Shown here: one piece after another, positions 1-8,790 of the stretch
Position numbering within the stretch: position 1 is the stretch's first letter
Layout: every line of letters starts with the position of its first letter
Assembly: GCF_000739655.1 (NCBI RefSeq)
Contig: NZ_BATR01000002.1
Span: 1 to 64,000 of the forward strand
Length of the DNA stretch: 64,000 nucleotides
Origin: Verrucomicrobium sp. BvORR106
GTDB taxonomy: Bacteria > Verrucomicrobiota > Verrucomicrobiia > Verrucomicrobiales > Verrucomicrobiaceae
Direction of reading: 5' to 3'
Translations under genes and position numbers: made by a program
Notes under the pieces: generated by a model
Seen by the model: only the letters and a program-made list of their open reading frames with translations
What the model was told of the DNA's origin: nothing
Database searches by the model: none

Positions 1-156
1 GGTTGGAGTACCGCTTTCAAGCGGAAGGCGCGCTGTCGCTGAAGTTGCCCACGCGTAAAGCGTCCGGCCGACTGGCGATCGCTTGGGCGTCCTGGGGATA
101 GATGGACGTCATGGGACGTGCGGGGTGTGCTTCCGCTTGAAAGCGGTACTCCAACC
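1..156. repeat. REPIN-like inverted repeat pair with GGTTGGAGTACC linker
   Basis: A perfect 27-bp inverted repeat has its arms at 1-27 and 130-156 with 102 bp between them. Each arm carries the linker GGTTGGAGTACC followed by the small hairpin CCGCTT-TC-AAGCGG. The left arm starts at the window edge, so the repeat may continue outside. A third, single copy of the linker lies at 7310-7333 with a different stem. Two REP-like units in opposite orientation about 100 bp apart is the REPIN layout known from other bacteria; the link to a RAYT transposase is inference. The rest of 1-302 shows no gene. Confidence 0.7.
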
Positions 157-302
157 TCGGCGCGAACCCTGTGGGGACACGAGTCCTCACATCGCCCTGC
201 TGATGCCCTGGCAACAACCGCCTGCCTCACCAATCCCTCCCCACCCCTGACCTCAGATCTTGTGTCTTCCAATCTCGTGTCTCCCGCGCAGCGGGCCCGC
301 CC

Positions 303-680
303 CTACGCTGCAAAACTCTCGCCACACGAGCAGGTCACCACGGCGTTCGGGTTCTTCACTTTGAATCCGCCGCTCTGGAGGTCGTCGCTGTAGTCCAGCT
401 CACTCCCAGAGACGAACAGGGCGCTTTTGGGATCGATCACCACGCGCACATCGCTGGAGATCACCATGATGTCGCGGTTGGCCGGGCCATCCACGAGGTC
501 CATCTTGTACTGCAACCCTGAGCAGCCGCCGCCCACCACCGCAATCCGCAGCGCCCCGTGCTCGGCGCGACCCTGCTTCTTCAACAGCCCCAGCAGCCTG
601 TCCGAGGCATTCGGCAGGATCTTGATCAGCTTTTCATTGCCGATCTTGTAGGTAGGTGGGGCTGGTGCAGGCGCGGACAT
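303..680 (-). CDS. HesB/IscA/ErpA-type iron-sulfur cluster carrier
   Basis: This 125-residue protein belongs to the A-type carriers, which hold Fe-S clusters or iron and pass them to apo-proteins in the cytosol. The three family cysteines are visible: one in GGGCSGLQY in the middle and two in the C-terminal CSCGESF. The N-terminus has an Ala/Pro-rich tail not typical of the core fold. The ATG at 680 was chosen over an upstream TTG at 695. No other isc or suf gene is next to it, so it cannot be called IscA, SufA or ErpA by context. It reads in the same direction as the helicase gene upstream, about 175 bp away. Confidence 0.9.
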   Translation of the reverse strand: MSAPAPAPPTYKIGNEKLIKILPNASDRLLGLLKKQGRAEHGALRIAVVGGGCSGLQYKMDLVDGPANRDIMVISSDVRVVIDPKSALFVSGSELDYSDDLQSGGFKVKNPNAVVTCSCGESFAA

Positions 681-724
681 GGGAGGCGGGGACAAAAGCT
701 ATCGTAGCATGGATACGGGCAGCG

Positions 725-850
725 GGAAGTCGCAGAGTGAAAAGTGGCAAGTAAAAAGTGAAAAGTCGGGCTCCATACTGACCCGCCCCCCCTTTGCTGC
801 CCCCGGCAGCCACTTCACTTTTCACTCTTAACTTTTTACTTTTCACTGCT
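725..850. repeat. Imperfect A-rich inverted repeat between helicase and Fe-S carrier genes
   Basis: Positions about 733-772 contain GTGAAAAGTGGCAAGTAAAA-type sequence and positions about 811-849 its imperfect reverse complement with ACTTTTTACTTTTCACT. The pair could form a long imperfect stem in the transcript after the helicase stop codon. It lacks a compact GC stem plus T-run, so a standard intrinsic terminator is not claimed. Confidence 0.5.
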
Positions 851-855
851 GTTCA

Positions 856-2853
856 TCACGAGATCTGCCTCCGCAGGGACGCAAAGAAATCCGCCGCGTC
901 CTCCGGGCTCAGCTCTTCCTTCATGTGCGCCGCATGGTCGAAGATTTCGACGTGCTTCTTGTCCAGCTCCTTGAGGAAACTGCTGGGCATGCACGTCTGC
1001 TTCTGGCCCCACTTCATCCGGTAGCGGCAGTGACTCAGCGTGAGGCGGCGCATGGCGCGGGTGATCCCCACGTAGAAGAGGCGGCGCTCCTCATCCTTGG
1101 TGCCTTCTTCGATGGAGCGCTTGTGCGGCAGGATCCCCTCCTCCAGACCTGGCAGCCACACGATGGGGAATTCCAGCCCCTTGGAGGCGTGCATGGTGAT
1201 GAGGCACACGCCGGTCTTCTTCGTGATGTCGTCCTTCTCCTCGCGATCATCGTTGAGGCTGGTCTCATCCAGGAAGTCCTGGAGGCTGCCCTTGTTATCG
1301 CGTTCATCGAACCATGTGAGGGATTGCTTGAGCATCTTCAGGCCGATCTCCCAGTTCTCCACATCCGTGGGCGTCTTCGCCAGCTTGCCCAAGTAGTCGC
1401 GATACCCGATCTCCACGATGACCTTCTCCGCCAGCGGGGCCAGCTCCACCATGGGCTGGGCCGCATGCGCCTTGAAGAGGTCGATCTGATCGATGAAATT
1501 ACCCACCAGCAACTGCATGCGCTGGGAGAGCTTTGCCTGGAAGGCCGAATCCTTGAGCGCCGCGTAGATGCTCGTCCGCTTCTCGATCGAATGATCCCGC
1601 GCCAGATCCGCCGTGCTGGTGCCGATGCCGCGGGTGGGCGTGTTCAGGATGCGCAGCAGGCTCACATCGTCATCCGGGTTCGCCATCACGTGCAGATAGG
1701 CGAGGATGTCCTTCACCTCGCGACGGTCAAAGAAGCTCCGAGCGCCCACGATGCGGTACGGGATCTTCTTTTTGCGGAACTCGCTTTCCAGAATGCGGCT
1801 CTGGTCATTGGTGCGGAAGAGCACCGCCATGTCATCGAACTTGTCGCCCTTGCGGTTGGCCTCCAGCATCTCATCACAGATGAGCTCCGCCTCCTCCTTA
1901 TCATCCTCCGCCAGGACCAGACGCACGGGATTGGAGCCCGCATTCTGGCTCCACAGGCTCTTGGGCCGGCGTCCGACGTTGTTCTTGATCAGGCTGTTTG
2001 CCGTGTGGAGGATCGGCGTAGTACTGCGGTAGTTCTCCTCCAGCTTGATGACCTTCGCCCCGGGGAAGAAGGACTCGAATTCGTTGATGTTCGTGATGTC
2101 CGCCCCGCGCCAGCCGTAGATGGACTGGTCGTCATCACCCACCACGCAGATGTTGTACGGCTTGGCCACCAGCGCGCGCAGCAGTCGCATCTGCAGGGTG
2201 TTCGTATCCTGGAACTCATCCACCATCGCGTACCGCAGCTTCTGCTGCACCTGCTTGCGCACGTCCTCATGCTCCTCCAGCAGCTCCACCGCCTTCAGCA
2301 GCAGATCGTCGAAGTCCATCGCGTTCAGCGCGCGCAACTCATCCGTGTACAGCTGCAGCAGGGCGGCATCCAGGCTCTGCGCGGCATCGCCCAGGGAGAT
2401 GCCGTAGTTCTTGGCCTTGCTGATGCGGCTGAGCGCCACGTTCGCATCCAGCGACTCCTCCTTGGTCATGAGGCGCGCCAGGATCTTCTTCACCAGACTG
2501 ACCTGCTCACTCTGGCTGTAGATGCTGAAGTTCGTCTTGTAGCCGATCGCCTCCGCATGCACCCGCAACAGCTTCATGCAGAACGCGTGGAACGTGCCCA
2601 GTGTGATGTCCTTGCCCTTCGCCGGCCCAAGCATGTCCTTCACACGCTCGCGCATTTCATTCGCCGCCTTGTTCGTGAAGGTCACGGAAAGGATGTTCGA
2701 TGGCGAGATGCCCTCATCCACCATGTGGGCGATGCGCATGGTCACCGTACGCGTCTTCCCCGTGCCCGCCCCAGCCAGGATCAATACCGGGCCGTGGATG
2801 GTCTTGACGGCTTCACGTTGCGGCAGATTGAGCTGGTCGAAGGCGAAGGACAT
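856..2853 (-). CDS. pcrA: UvrD/PcrA/Rep-type superfamily 1 DNA helicase
   Basis: This 665-residue protein is a 3'-5' SF1A DNA helicase used in repair and replication restart. Motifs appear in order: Q-motif LNLPQREAV near residue 8, Walker A AGAGTGKT at 27-34, Walker B DEFQDTN, motif III VVGDDDQSIYGWRGAD, motif IV region LEENYRST, MHASKGLEFPIVWLPG, and motif VI YVGITRAMRRL near the C-terminus. The length is close to Rep and shorter than typical PcrA/UvrD, and the Tudor-like tail of PcrA/UvrD is not apparent. I use the ATG at 2853; an upstream in-frame start at 2913 would add 20 residues unlike the family. PcrA, UvrD and Rep cannot be told apart with certainty here. Confidence 0.93.
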   Translation of the reverse strand: MSFAFDQLNLPQREAVKTIHGPVLILAGAGTGKTRTVTMRIAHMVDEGISPSNILSVTFTNKAANEMRERVKDMLGPAKGKDITLGTFHAFCMKLLRVHAEAIGYKTNFSIYSQSEQVSLVKKILARLMTKEESLDANVALSRISKAKNYGISLGDAAQSLDAALLQLYTDELRALNAMDFDDLLLKAVELLEEHEDVRKQVQQKLRYAMVDEFQDTNTLQMRLLRALVAKPYNICVVGDDDQSIYGWRGADITNINEFESFFPGAKVIKLEENYRSTTPILHTANSLIKNNVGRRPKSLWSQNAGSNPVRLVLAEDDKEEAELICDEMLEANRKGDKFDDMAVLFRTNDQSRILESEFRKKKIPYRIVGARSFFDRREVKDILAYLHVMANPDDDVSLLRILNTPTRGIGTSTADLARDHSIEKRTSIYAALKDSAFQAKLSQRMQLLVGNFIDQIDLFKAHAAQPMVELAPLAEKVIVEIGYRDYLGKLAKTPTDVENWEIGLKMLKQSLTWFDERDNKGSLQDFLDETSLNDDREEKDDITKKTGVCLITMHASKGLEFPIVWLPGLEEGILPHKRSIEEGTKDEERRLFYVGITRAMRRLTLSHCRYRMKWGQKQTCMPSSFLKELDKKHVEIFDHAAHMKEELSPEDAADFFASLRRQIS

Positions 2854-3001
2854 GAGCGGGCAAAAATTGGGGGCGCGAAGAATGGGCGACAGAACAAAAA
2901 CTTCAAATACCAAACTTCAATCTTCAAACTCGAAACAGGATCCAGGGGGCAAGCCACCCATGCTGGATGCTCGATCCGCGCCAATCCGCATTCCTCACTC
3001 C

Positions 3002-4195
3002 CTAGCTCGTGCGCAGGCCCAGCTTGCGCCAGTCTGCCAGCACCTGGGGATAGATCTGGTGCTCCACCGTGTGGATGCGCTCCAGCACCGCATCCGCCGT
3101 ATCGCCGATGTGGATCGGCACCGCCCCCTGCGCGAGGATGCGGCCGCCATCAATCTCTGCATTCACCAGGTGCACCGTCGCCCCGGTCTCCAGCTCGCCC
3201 TCCTCCAGTGCCTGCACCCAGGCCTCCTTGCCCTTGTACTTGGGCAGCAGGGAGGGGTGCACATTGACAATGCGGTCCGCGAACTCTGAAAGCAGCGGCT
3301 CCTTCAGCACGCGCATGAAGCCTGCCAGCACCACCACCTGCACGTCGTGCCGCTTCAGGTGATCGCAAATCTCCTTCTGCGCGCTGGCCGGGAGCTTCCA
3401 GCCCGCGCCACCCGCGTCCACGTGGATCGTGTTCAGCCCCGCCTCCCGGGCCTTGCGGAGAATGCGCGACTCCGCATGATCAGAGATCACGACGCGGATG
3501 TCCGCCTCCAGGTGCCCCTCAGCGATCGCGCGATGGATCGCCTCGAAATTGCTGCCGTGACCTGAGCCCAGGATGCCAATGCGCAACGGGCCCGACTCAG
3601 AGGCAGGATTCACCGGCAACGCCACCGCGCCCCCGGTCACCACCGTTCCCGCCGGCGCACCGCCTTGGACGGCTGCTGCCACTGCCAGCTCCCCTTCTTT
3701 CGCGCGCTTCAGCGTCGCCGTGGTGGAGCGGCCTGGCACCAGCGGCAGGATCTGGATGTCCGCACCCACCTTGTCCAGCGCCGCTTTCTCCTCAGGATTC
3801 AGCGTTTCCACCGTGTAGTCACCGCCTTTGGCGTACACATGCGGGGCGATCGCCTCGATCAGCTTCGTCACGCGGGGATCGTCGAACTTCACCACCGCGT
3901 TCACACTCTCCAGCCCCATCAGGATCTCCGCGCGATCCTCCTCCGTGTTCACCGGCCGGCTCGGCCCCTTCAGCTCCCGCACCGAAGAGTCAGAATTCAG
4001 CGCCACCACCAGGGCATCCCCCAGCGCGCGCGCCTGGCGCAGGTAGCGCACGTGGCCCGCGTGCAGCAGGTCGAAGCACCCGTTCGTGAACACCAGCTTC
4101 TGCCCAAGTGCCTCAAGCTGAGCCCGGAACTCCCTCACCTGATCCACCGTACAGAGCCAGGTTTCGGGTTCGAAGTCTTGCAAGGGATCGGTCAT
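3002..4195 (-). CDS. purN: Fusion: HldE-type nucleotidyltransferase + phosphoribosylglycinamide formyltransferase (PurN)
   Basis: One 397-residue frame joins two enzymes. Residues about 20-165 are a cytidylyltransferase-fold domain like the HldE C-terminal (RfaE2) ADP-heptose adenylyltransferase, with FTNGCFDLLHAGH (HxGH at 45-48), AKGGDYTVE and a late RSTT motif. Residues 204-397 are PurN, which formylates GAR in purine synthesis: GSGHGSNFEAI near the start, and the catalytic Asn, His, Asp expected from E. coli PurN at 311, 313 (NVHPSLLP) and 349 (EIDGG). An Ala/Gly/Val-rich linker lies between. Both halves keep their motifs, so both are probably active. The fusion links LPS heptose activation to purine synthesis in one polypeptide, and I know no standard example. 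The frame is continuous through the linker. Confidence 0.9.
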   Translation of the reverse strand: MTDPLQDFEPETWLCTVDQVREFRAQLEALGQKLVFTNGCFDLLHAGHVRYLRQARALGDALVVALNSDSSVRELKGPSRPVNTEEDRAEILMGLESVNAVVKFDDPRVTKLIEAIAPHVYAKGGDYTVETLNPEEKAALDKVGADIQILPLVPGRSTTATLKRAKEGELAVAAAVQGGAPAGTVVTGGAVALPVNPASESGPLRIGILGSGHGSNFEAIHRAIAEGHLEADIRVVISDHAESRILRKAREAGLNTIHVDAGGAGWKLPASAQKEICDHLKRHDVQVVVLAGFMRVLKEPLLSEFADRIVNVHPSLLPKYKGKEAWVQALEEGELETGATVHLVNAEIDGGRILAQGAVPIHIGDTADAVLERIHTVEHQIYPQVLADWRKLGLRTS

Positions 4196-4542
4196 GGGTG
4201 GCGGTGGCAGCGGTGGGTCCAGGGTGGAAGGAAATTGGGGGCCGCTATACTGCCGCAGGATGGGGCGAGTTCAAGCTTCGGTCGTTCAGTAATCCGGCAG
4301 CCCGGTAAACCCGCCCGAGAGGGCCAGTGCGGCGCCGTCTAGACTTGCCCTTGCCAACTACCACACCCGCCACACGACCTCCCCCCGGAATTCATCATGC
4401 CTTCGTCTCAAGCCCACCAGGTTCCATGAAACTCTTCGCCACCAGATCCATCACTCCATCTTCCCAGCATGCACTAAGAACCTCGCAATTTCCCCCGTAA
4501 AGCTTTCTCCTCACCACTCCCTACCCCGGGACATGTCTTGTC
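4196..4542. other. Divergent intergenic region, 347 bp
   Basis: This gap separates the minus-strand fusion gene and the plus-strand cytochrome c gene, so it should hold both promoters. I see no convincing -10/-35 pair, riboswitch or RNA gene. No strong Shine-Dalgarno is visible before either start. Confidence 0.4.
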
Positions 4543-7227
4543 ATGATGAAAGTGAACGTGAAAGCCACAGCCCCCACCCGCCTCCTCGTCACGCTGCTCC
4601 TCGCGGCAGCTCCCGTCATGCGGGCAGCGGAGCTGAAGCCCAAGCCCGACCCTTTCTTCGAGCCCGGTTTCCCCTTCTACCAGACCAAGGTGGACCTCAC
4701 CGTGCCCGGCGGGCCGCTGGCGCAGAACTTCGCCGTGCGCGGCCTCGTGCTGCCACTCGCGGAGGGCATCGTGGTCGCGTTTGATCAGGACCTGCTCCGC
4801 ATCGCCGGCATCTGGACCGCGCCGCAGAACCAGCCGCTGGTGACCCAGATGAACATGGCGCAGATCTCCTACGCCCGGCCGCATGACAAGGCCGGCGCCC
4901 AGCACTCCAAGCCCACCGGCACCATCTCCTTCCCCACCGCGCTCAAGCCCGGCATTGCCACCACGGCAGAGGCCCTGAAGACCGATCCCCGCAAGCCTAA
5001 TGCCACCAGCGATCTGGGCCGCGGCCCTCTGCCGGATGCCCACGGCCGCTTCCTGGGCATCGAGGATTGCGGCACCACCGCCGTGCTGCACTACCGCGTG
5101 GGTCAGACTCAGGTGCGGGAGTGGCATGAGGTGAGCACCCTCGCCGGTCAGACCGTCATTCTGCGTCACTTCGCCATCGAGCCCGGGAAGCAGACCACCG
5201 CCCAGCCCCTGCATTTCGCCATCGGCCCTGCCGCCTGGTTGGCTCCTACTACCCGCCTCGCCACCAGCCCCACCCCGGAGGGCGGGCAGCTTGCCGTCGC
5301 CACCAATTCGGATGCCCTGAAGCTCGCGGCGCAGAACGGCGAGCTCACCGCCACCTACATCCCCGCCCCAGGCGGGAAGGAGCACCGCTTCACCATCGCG
5401 CTCGCGCCCGAGGCCGCAGACGCCACCTCCCTGGCCGGCCAGATCGGCGCGACCCCGCCCGTCCCCACACCGGGAAAATCCCGCCGCTGGCCCGAAGCCA
5501 TCACCACCGCCGGCACCACCAGCAGCGTCAAGGCCAACGGCCTCGCCCTCGACCTCCTGGCCCTGCCGGAGACGAACCCCTGGAAACGCCGTGTGCGCGC
5601 CGCGGACATTGGTTTCCTCGCACCCGACCGCGCCGCCGTGCTCACCTATGACGGGGACGTGTGGCTCGCCGAGGGCGTCCAGTCGCCCGGCCTCGAGCGC
5701 GTCACCTGGCACCGCTTCGCCTCCGGCCTGCATGAATCCCTCGCCCTCGCCATCGTGGAGGACGGCGTGGTGCAGGTCGCCACCAAGAACGGCCTCGTGC
5801 GCCTGCGGGATCGAGACCATAACGGCGAGGCCGACTGGTATGAGAACTTCAGCGACGCCATGCGCCAGAGCCAGTCCTCCCGCTCCTTCCCGCTGGACAT
5901 GGACCTCGGCCCCGATGGTGCCACCTATATCTCCCAGGGCGGCATCCCCATGGGCGGCGGCGGCACCTCCTTCCTCGGCAGCGTCGCCCGCATCAGCCCG
6001 GACGGCCGCACCGCAGACATCATCTCCACCGGCGCGCGGGAGCCCTACGTCACCGTGCACCCGCAGACCGGCCTCATCACCGGCACCGATCAGCAGGGCA
6101 CCTTCATCCCCTCCTCCGTCAGCTACCTCATCCGCCCCGCCGATCACTTCGGCTTCAATGAAGAGAAGCCCGCCAAGCTCACCTCGCCCCTCGTCTGGAT
6201 CCCCCACACCGAGGACAACTCCTGCGCCTCCCAGGTCTGGCTTACAGGAAACAAGTTCGGCCCCCTCGCCGGTCAGCTCCTGCACCTCTCCTACGGCAAC
6301 GGCGGCCTTTTCCTCATCAGCCCCGATCTCGATGCCCCCGTGCCCCAGGGTGCCTTCATCCCCCTCGGCATCGATACCAAGATCCCCATCCTGCAGGGCC
6401 GCCTCCAGCCCGACGGCGCCGCCACCTGGCTCGCCGGCTTTCAAATTTACGACTCCCGCGCCCCCCAGCTCCAGGCCCTCGGCCGCCTCCGCCTCAGCGG
6501 CGATCCCGTCGCCAGCCCCATCTCTGCCAAATCGTGCGCCGATGGCGTGATCCTGAACTTCGCATCCCCGCTCCAGGCCGACAGCGTGCGCGCTGAGCAG
6601 GTCACCGCCCAGTCCTGGAACTACCTCCGCTCCAAGGCCTACGGCAGCGGCCGCTATCGCAAAGACGGCACCGCCGGCATGGACCCCGTCGGCGTCTCCC
6701 AGGCCGTTGTTTCCAAGGACCGCCGCTCTGTCTTCATCCACCTGCCCGGGCTCGGCCCCGTCATGCAGCTCGAGGTGCGGCACACCTTCAAGCTCGAAAA
6801 CGGCACCCCCGCAGAAGGCGTGACCTACTTCACCATCCACCAGCCCCACGCCGTGAACCTCGCCCAGAGCGGCTTCCCCAGCGTCGACCTCACCAAGACC
6901 GACATCGTCTCCCGCCCGCAGATCGAAGGCCTCCCCACCGAGGCCTTGGGCAAGGTCCTCAGCACCACCCTCGGCTGCATCGCCTGCCACTCCGTCGATG
7001 GCACCAAGGAAGGCAAGACCGGTCCCACCTGGAAAGGCCTCTTCGGCATCGAGCGCGAATTCGCCGACGGCTCCCAGGAGTCCGCCAACGAGTTTTACCT
7101 CCGCGACTCCATCCTCAACCCCCAGCGCAAGATCGTCAAAGGCTACCTCCCCGGCATGGCCAGCTACAAAGGCGTTCTCACGGATGCCCAGATCGAGTCG
7201 TTGATCCTGTACATCCGGAGCTTGTAG
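4543..7227 (+). CDS. Exported DUF6797-like protein with C-terminal cytochrome c domain
   Basis: This 894-residue protein begins with a signal peptide (hydrophobic stretch about residues 13-25, cleavage near ARA/AEL), so it should act in the periplasm or outside. The N-terminal part (FPFYQTKVDLTVPG, then a region on how a quantity looks or is reached) resembles DUF6797 proteins of Verrucomicrobiota and Planctomycetota. The middle resembles a beta-propeller-like glucose/sorbosone dehydrogenase type region. The C-terminus is a class I cytochrome c domain: CIACH at 812-816 and a likely axial Met at 872 (PGMASYKG), then a final helix. The usual inference is an electron-accepting domain on a carbohydrate-active or dehydrogenase-like protein, but the substrate is unknown. 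A second start codon lies one codon downstream. Confidence 0.85.
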   Translation: MMKVNVKATAPTRLLVTLLLAAAPVMRAAELKPKPDPFFEPGFPFYQTKVDLTVPGGPLAQNFAVRGLVLPLAEGIVVAFDQDLLRIAGIWTAPQNQPLVTQMNMAQISYARPHDKAGAQHSKPTGTISFPTALKPGIATTAEALKTDPRKPNATSDLGRGPLPDAHGRFLGIEDCGTTAVLHYRVGQTQVREWHEVSTLAGQTVILRHFAIEPGKQTTAQPLHFAIGPAAWLAPTTRLATSPTPEGGQLAVATNSDALKLAAQNGELTATYIPAPGGKEHRFTIALAPEAADATSLAGQIGATPPVPTPGKSRRWPEAITTAGTTSSVKANGLALDLLALPETNPWKRRVRAADIGFLAPDRAAVLTYDGDVWLAEGVQSPGLERVTWHRFASGLHESLALAIVEDGVVQVATKNGLVRLRDRDHNGEADWYENFSDAMRQSQSSRSFPLDMDLGPDGATYISQGGIPMGGGGTSFLGSVARISPDGRTADIISTGAREPYVTVHPQTGLITGTDQQGTFIPSSVSYLIRPADHFGFNEEKPAKLTSPLVWIPHTEDNSCASQVWLTGNKFGPLAGQLLHLSYGNGGLFLISPDLDAPVPQGAFIPLGIDTKIPILQGRLQPDGAATWLAGFQIYDSRAPQLQALGRLRLSGDPVASPISAKSCADGVILNFASPLQADSVRAEQVTAQSWNYLRSKAYGSGRYRKDGTAGMDPVGVSQAVVSKDRRSVFIHLPGLGPVMQLEVRHTFKLENGTPAEGVTYFTIHQPHAVNLAQSGFPSVDLTKTDIVSRPQIEGLPTEALGKVLSTTLGCIACHSVDGTKEGKTGPTWKGLFGIEREFADGSQESANEFYLRDSILNPQRKIVKGYLPGMASYKGVLTDAQIESLILYIRSL

Positions 7228-7558
7228 GCGGGTGCGAGTTGGAGTTCTCCGGGAAGTCACATGAGCAGGGCGGGAAATCGTGAAAAACCTCCACCAAGGC
7301 TCGCGCCAGGGTTGGAGTACCGTCTTTAGACGGCTCGCGCCACTTTCCTCGCACCGCGACCTGCCCACCCACCAGCATCGCCACCCCCACCGCGCCCGCC
7401 CAACCAGGAACTACGAACCTCTCCCCCCTTTCATGAGGGCCAACGGCCCGGCCTCATACCAGCCCAGGGCAACGCCCTGGGACTGACAGTTCAAAATAAA
7501 ATCTGAGGACTGAAGGCCCGACGTCATTCAACGTGCGCCCCTCCGACACCAGTCTGCT
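7228..7558. repeat. Intergenic region with one GGTTGGAGTACC hairpin unit
   Basis: Linker GGTTGGAGTAC at 7310-7320 is followed by the hairpin CCGTCT-TT-AGACGG ending at 7333. It is the same unit as at 1-27 but with a different, still paired, stem. The remainder of the gap shows no gene. The flanking genes converge here, so a terminator would be expected, but none of the classical type is obvious. Confidence 0.6.
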
Positions 7559-7984
7559 TCACTCCGGAAGCGAGAAGTGGGGTGGATAGACCTCTATCAG
7601 CCCGGAGAACGCGTCAGGATGCTGCTTGTCCACGAAGTAGTAGAGGCCGTCGTCCTTCTGCCAGTGCCATGTGTCGGGACGATTCCGACTGGCCATCTCG
7701 CAGTAGGTGCGAATGCCCGCCGGATAGGCCACCCAAGCCACGACCACCGCCGCGACACACGCGATGTCGAGACCCGAGATGCGACGCGCGAGGACCCCAG
7801 ACACCAACGGCAGCACCAGCAACATCAGGGATGAGCCGAGGAATAGCAGCCCCCACAATGGACGCTGCCATCCAGTAATGGGCATCGCATACCAGCCAAG
7901 AACGCTCTCAAACAAGATGGGAACCACGAAGAGCCCAATCAAGAGAGCCAGAAACACGGCTTTGAATCGGGAAAGCTGCTTCAT
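7559..7984 (-). CDS. Small membrane protein, unrecognised
   Basis: The 141-residue product has three hydrophobic segments at about residues 8-28, 43-66 and 72-90, followed by a soluble tail rich in aromatic residues (YYFVDKQHPDAF near the end). The ATG at 7984 is well placed 21 bp from the next gene upstream. I do not recognise the family. It is the last gene of the run of small minus-strand genes from 15.5 kb down to here, which includes SUKH-type immunity genes. Confidence 0.6.
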   Translation of the reverse strand: MKQLSRFKAVFLALLIGLFVVPILFESVLGWYAMPITGWQRPLWGLLFLGSSLMLLVLPLVSGVLARRISGLDIACVAAVVVAWVAYPAGIRTYCEMASRNRPDTWHWQKDDGLYYFVDKQHPDAFSGLIEVYPPHFSLPE

Positions 7985-8005
7985 ACGAACTTCGACGACT
8001 CGGGA

Positions 8006-8617
8006 TCAACTACAGCAATCTCCGTCCGGATCAGCCGCCACCCGCTTCCATGTCTCCGTCAGGGTGATCTCCTGCGCACAGGTGTCTGCGTCAACCAGGC
8101 GGAACATATGGCGGGCAAAATGGTCCGTCGACGGAACAGTGGAAGAGAACAGCAAGACCGTGTCGTTGCCGGCCACATTCGAGATCAACAACGGCTCCCC
8201 TTCTGACAAACAATGTCCTGAGACCGCCGGAGGTGCAGTGGAGACGTCGAAAACAAACTCCACGTCCACATCATCATCCTCATGACGCCAGATGCCTGTG
8301 ATGTCCCCAGCCTCCGTGGAATTCATCATAAAGCGGCTGATCGGGAGCCATGCCACCCGAAACCCTTCGAACCTCTGCTCGAGATGCTTAGGAAGTGCCC
8401 GACAGTCGTCGTCAGGCACAGCCAGGTGCAGTACGTACTCCCCACCATGAAAGGTCCCAACTTCAAGATGCGAGACCTTCAGGCCACATGCCTCTGCGAG
8501 CCGGACCGCAGCCGTCATCGCGATAACGTACCCCTCACGGTCATAGACGTTCCATTGCTGATGGTGCACCACGTCCCGCTCGGATTCACTCAAGGCCAAC
8601 CACTCATCGTACGTCAT
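8006..8617 (-). CDS. Hypothetical acidic protein, unrecognised
   Basis: A 203-residue soluble protein rich in Asp and Glu, with stretches such as VAWLPISRF and HEDDDVDVEFVFDV and two Cys at the C-terminus. No signal peptide or membrane segment is seen. I use the ATG at 8617, giving the start MTYDEWLALSESERD; a TTG at 8632 is an alternative. The family is unknown to me. Acidic, single-domain proteins of this size next to SUKH genes are often immunity proteins, but that is context only. Confidence 0.6.
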   Translation of the reverse strand: MTYDEWLALSESERDVVHHQQWNVYDREGYVIAMTAAVRLAEACGLKVSHLEVGTFHGGEYVLHLAVPDDDCRALPKHLEQRFEGFRVAWLPISRFMMNSTEAGDITGIWRHEDDDVDVEFVFDVSTAPPAVSGHCLSEGEPLLISNVAGNDTVLLFSSTVPSTDHFARHMFRLVDADTCAQEITLTETWKRVAADPDGDCCS

Positions 8618-8790
8618 AGATCGGGGATGCAATATTTCCTTCCAGCTAATCAGGTTGCTCCAGGAAGGTCAATCTGCGAATCCGGAGGCAAGATACACCG
8701 GAACGACAAACGGGCCCAAGTCCACGGCAACATTCCATCCCCCTTCGGTCGTCAAGGGCGGCACACAAGCTGCCGACACCAGCTTCGAAA

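Noticed and set aside
925-3267. A long open frame (about 780 codons) on the plus strand opposite the helicase gene
   Set aside because: The minus strand has all seven helicase motifs; the plus-strand product is Arg/His/Leu-rich without domains.
4474-7368. A long open frame (about 960 codons) on the minus strand opposite the exported cytochrome c gene
   Set aside because: Low-complexity Gly/Ala/Glu-rich translation; the plus strand has a signal peptide and a heme motif. It is a product of the strong GC codon bias.
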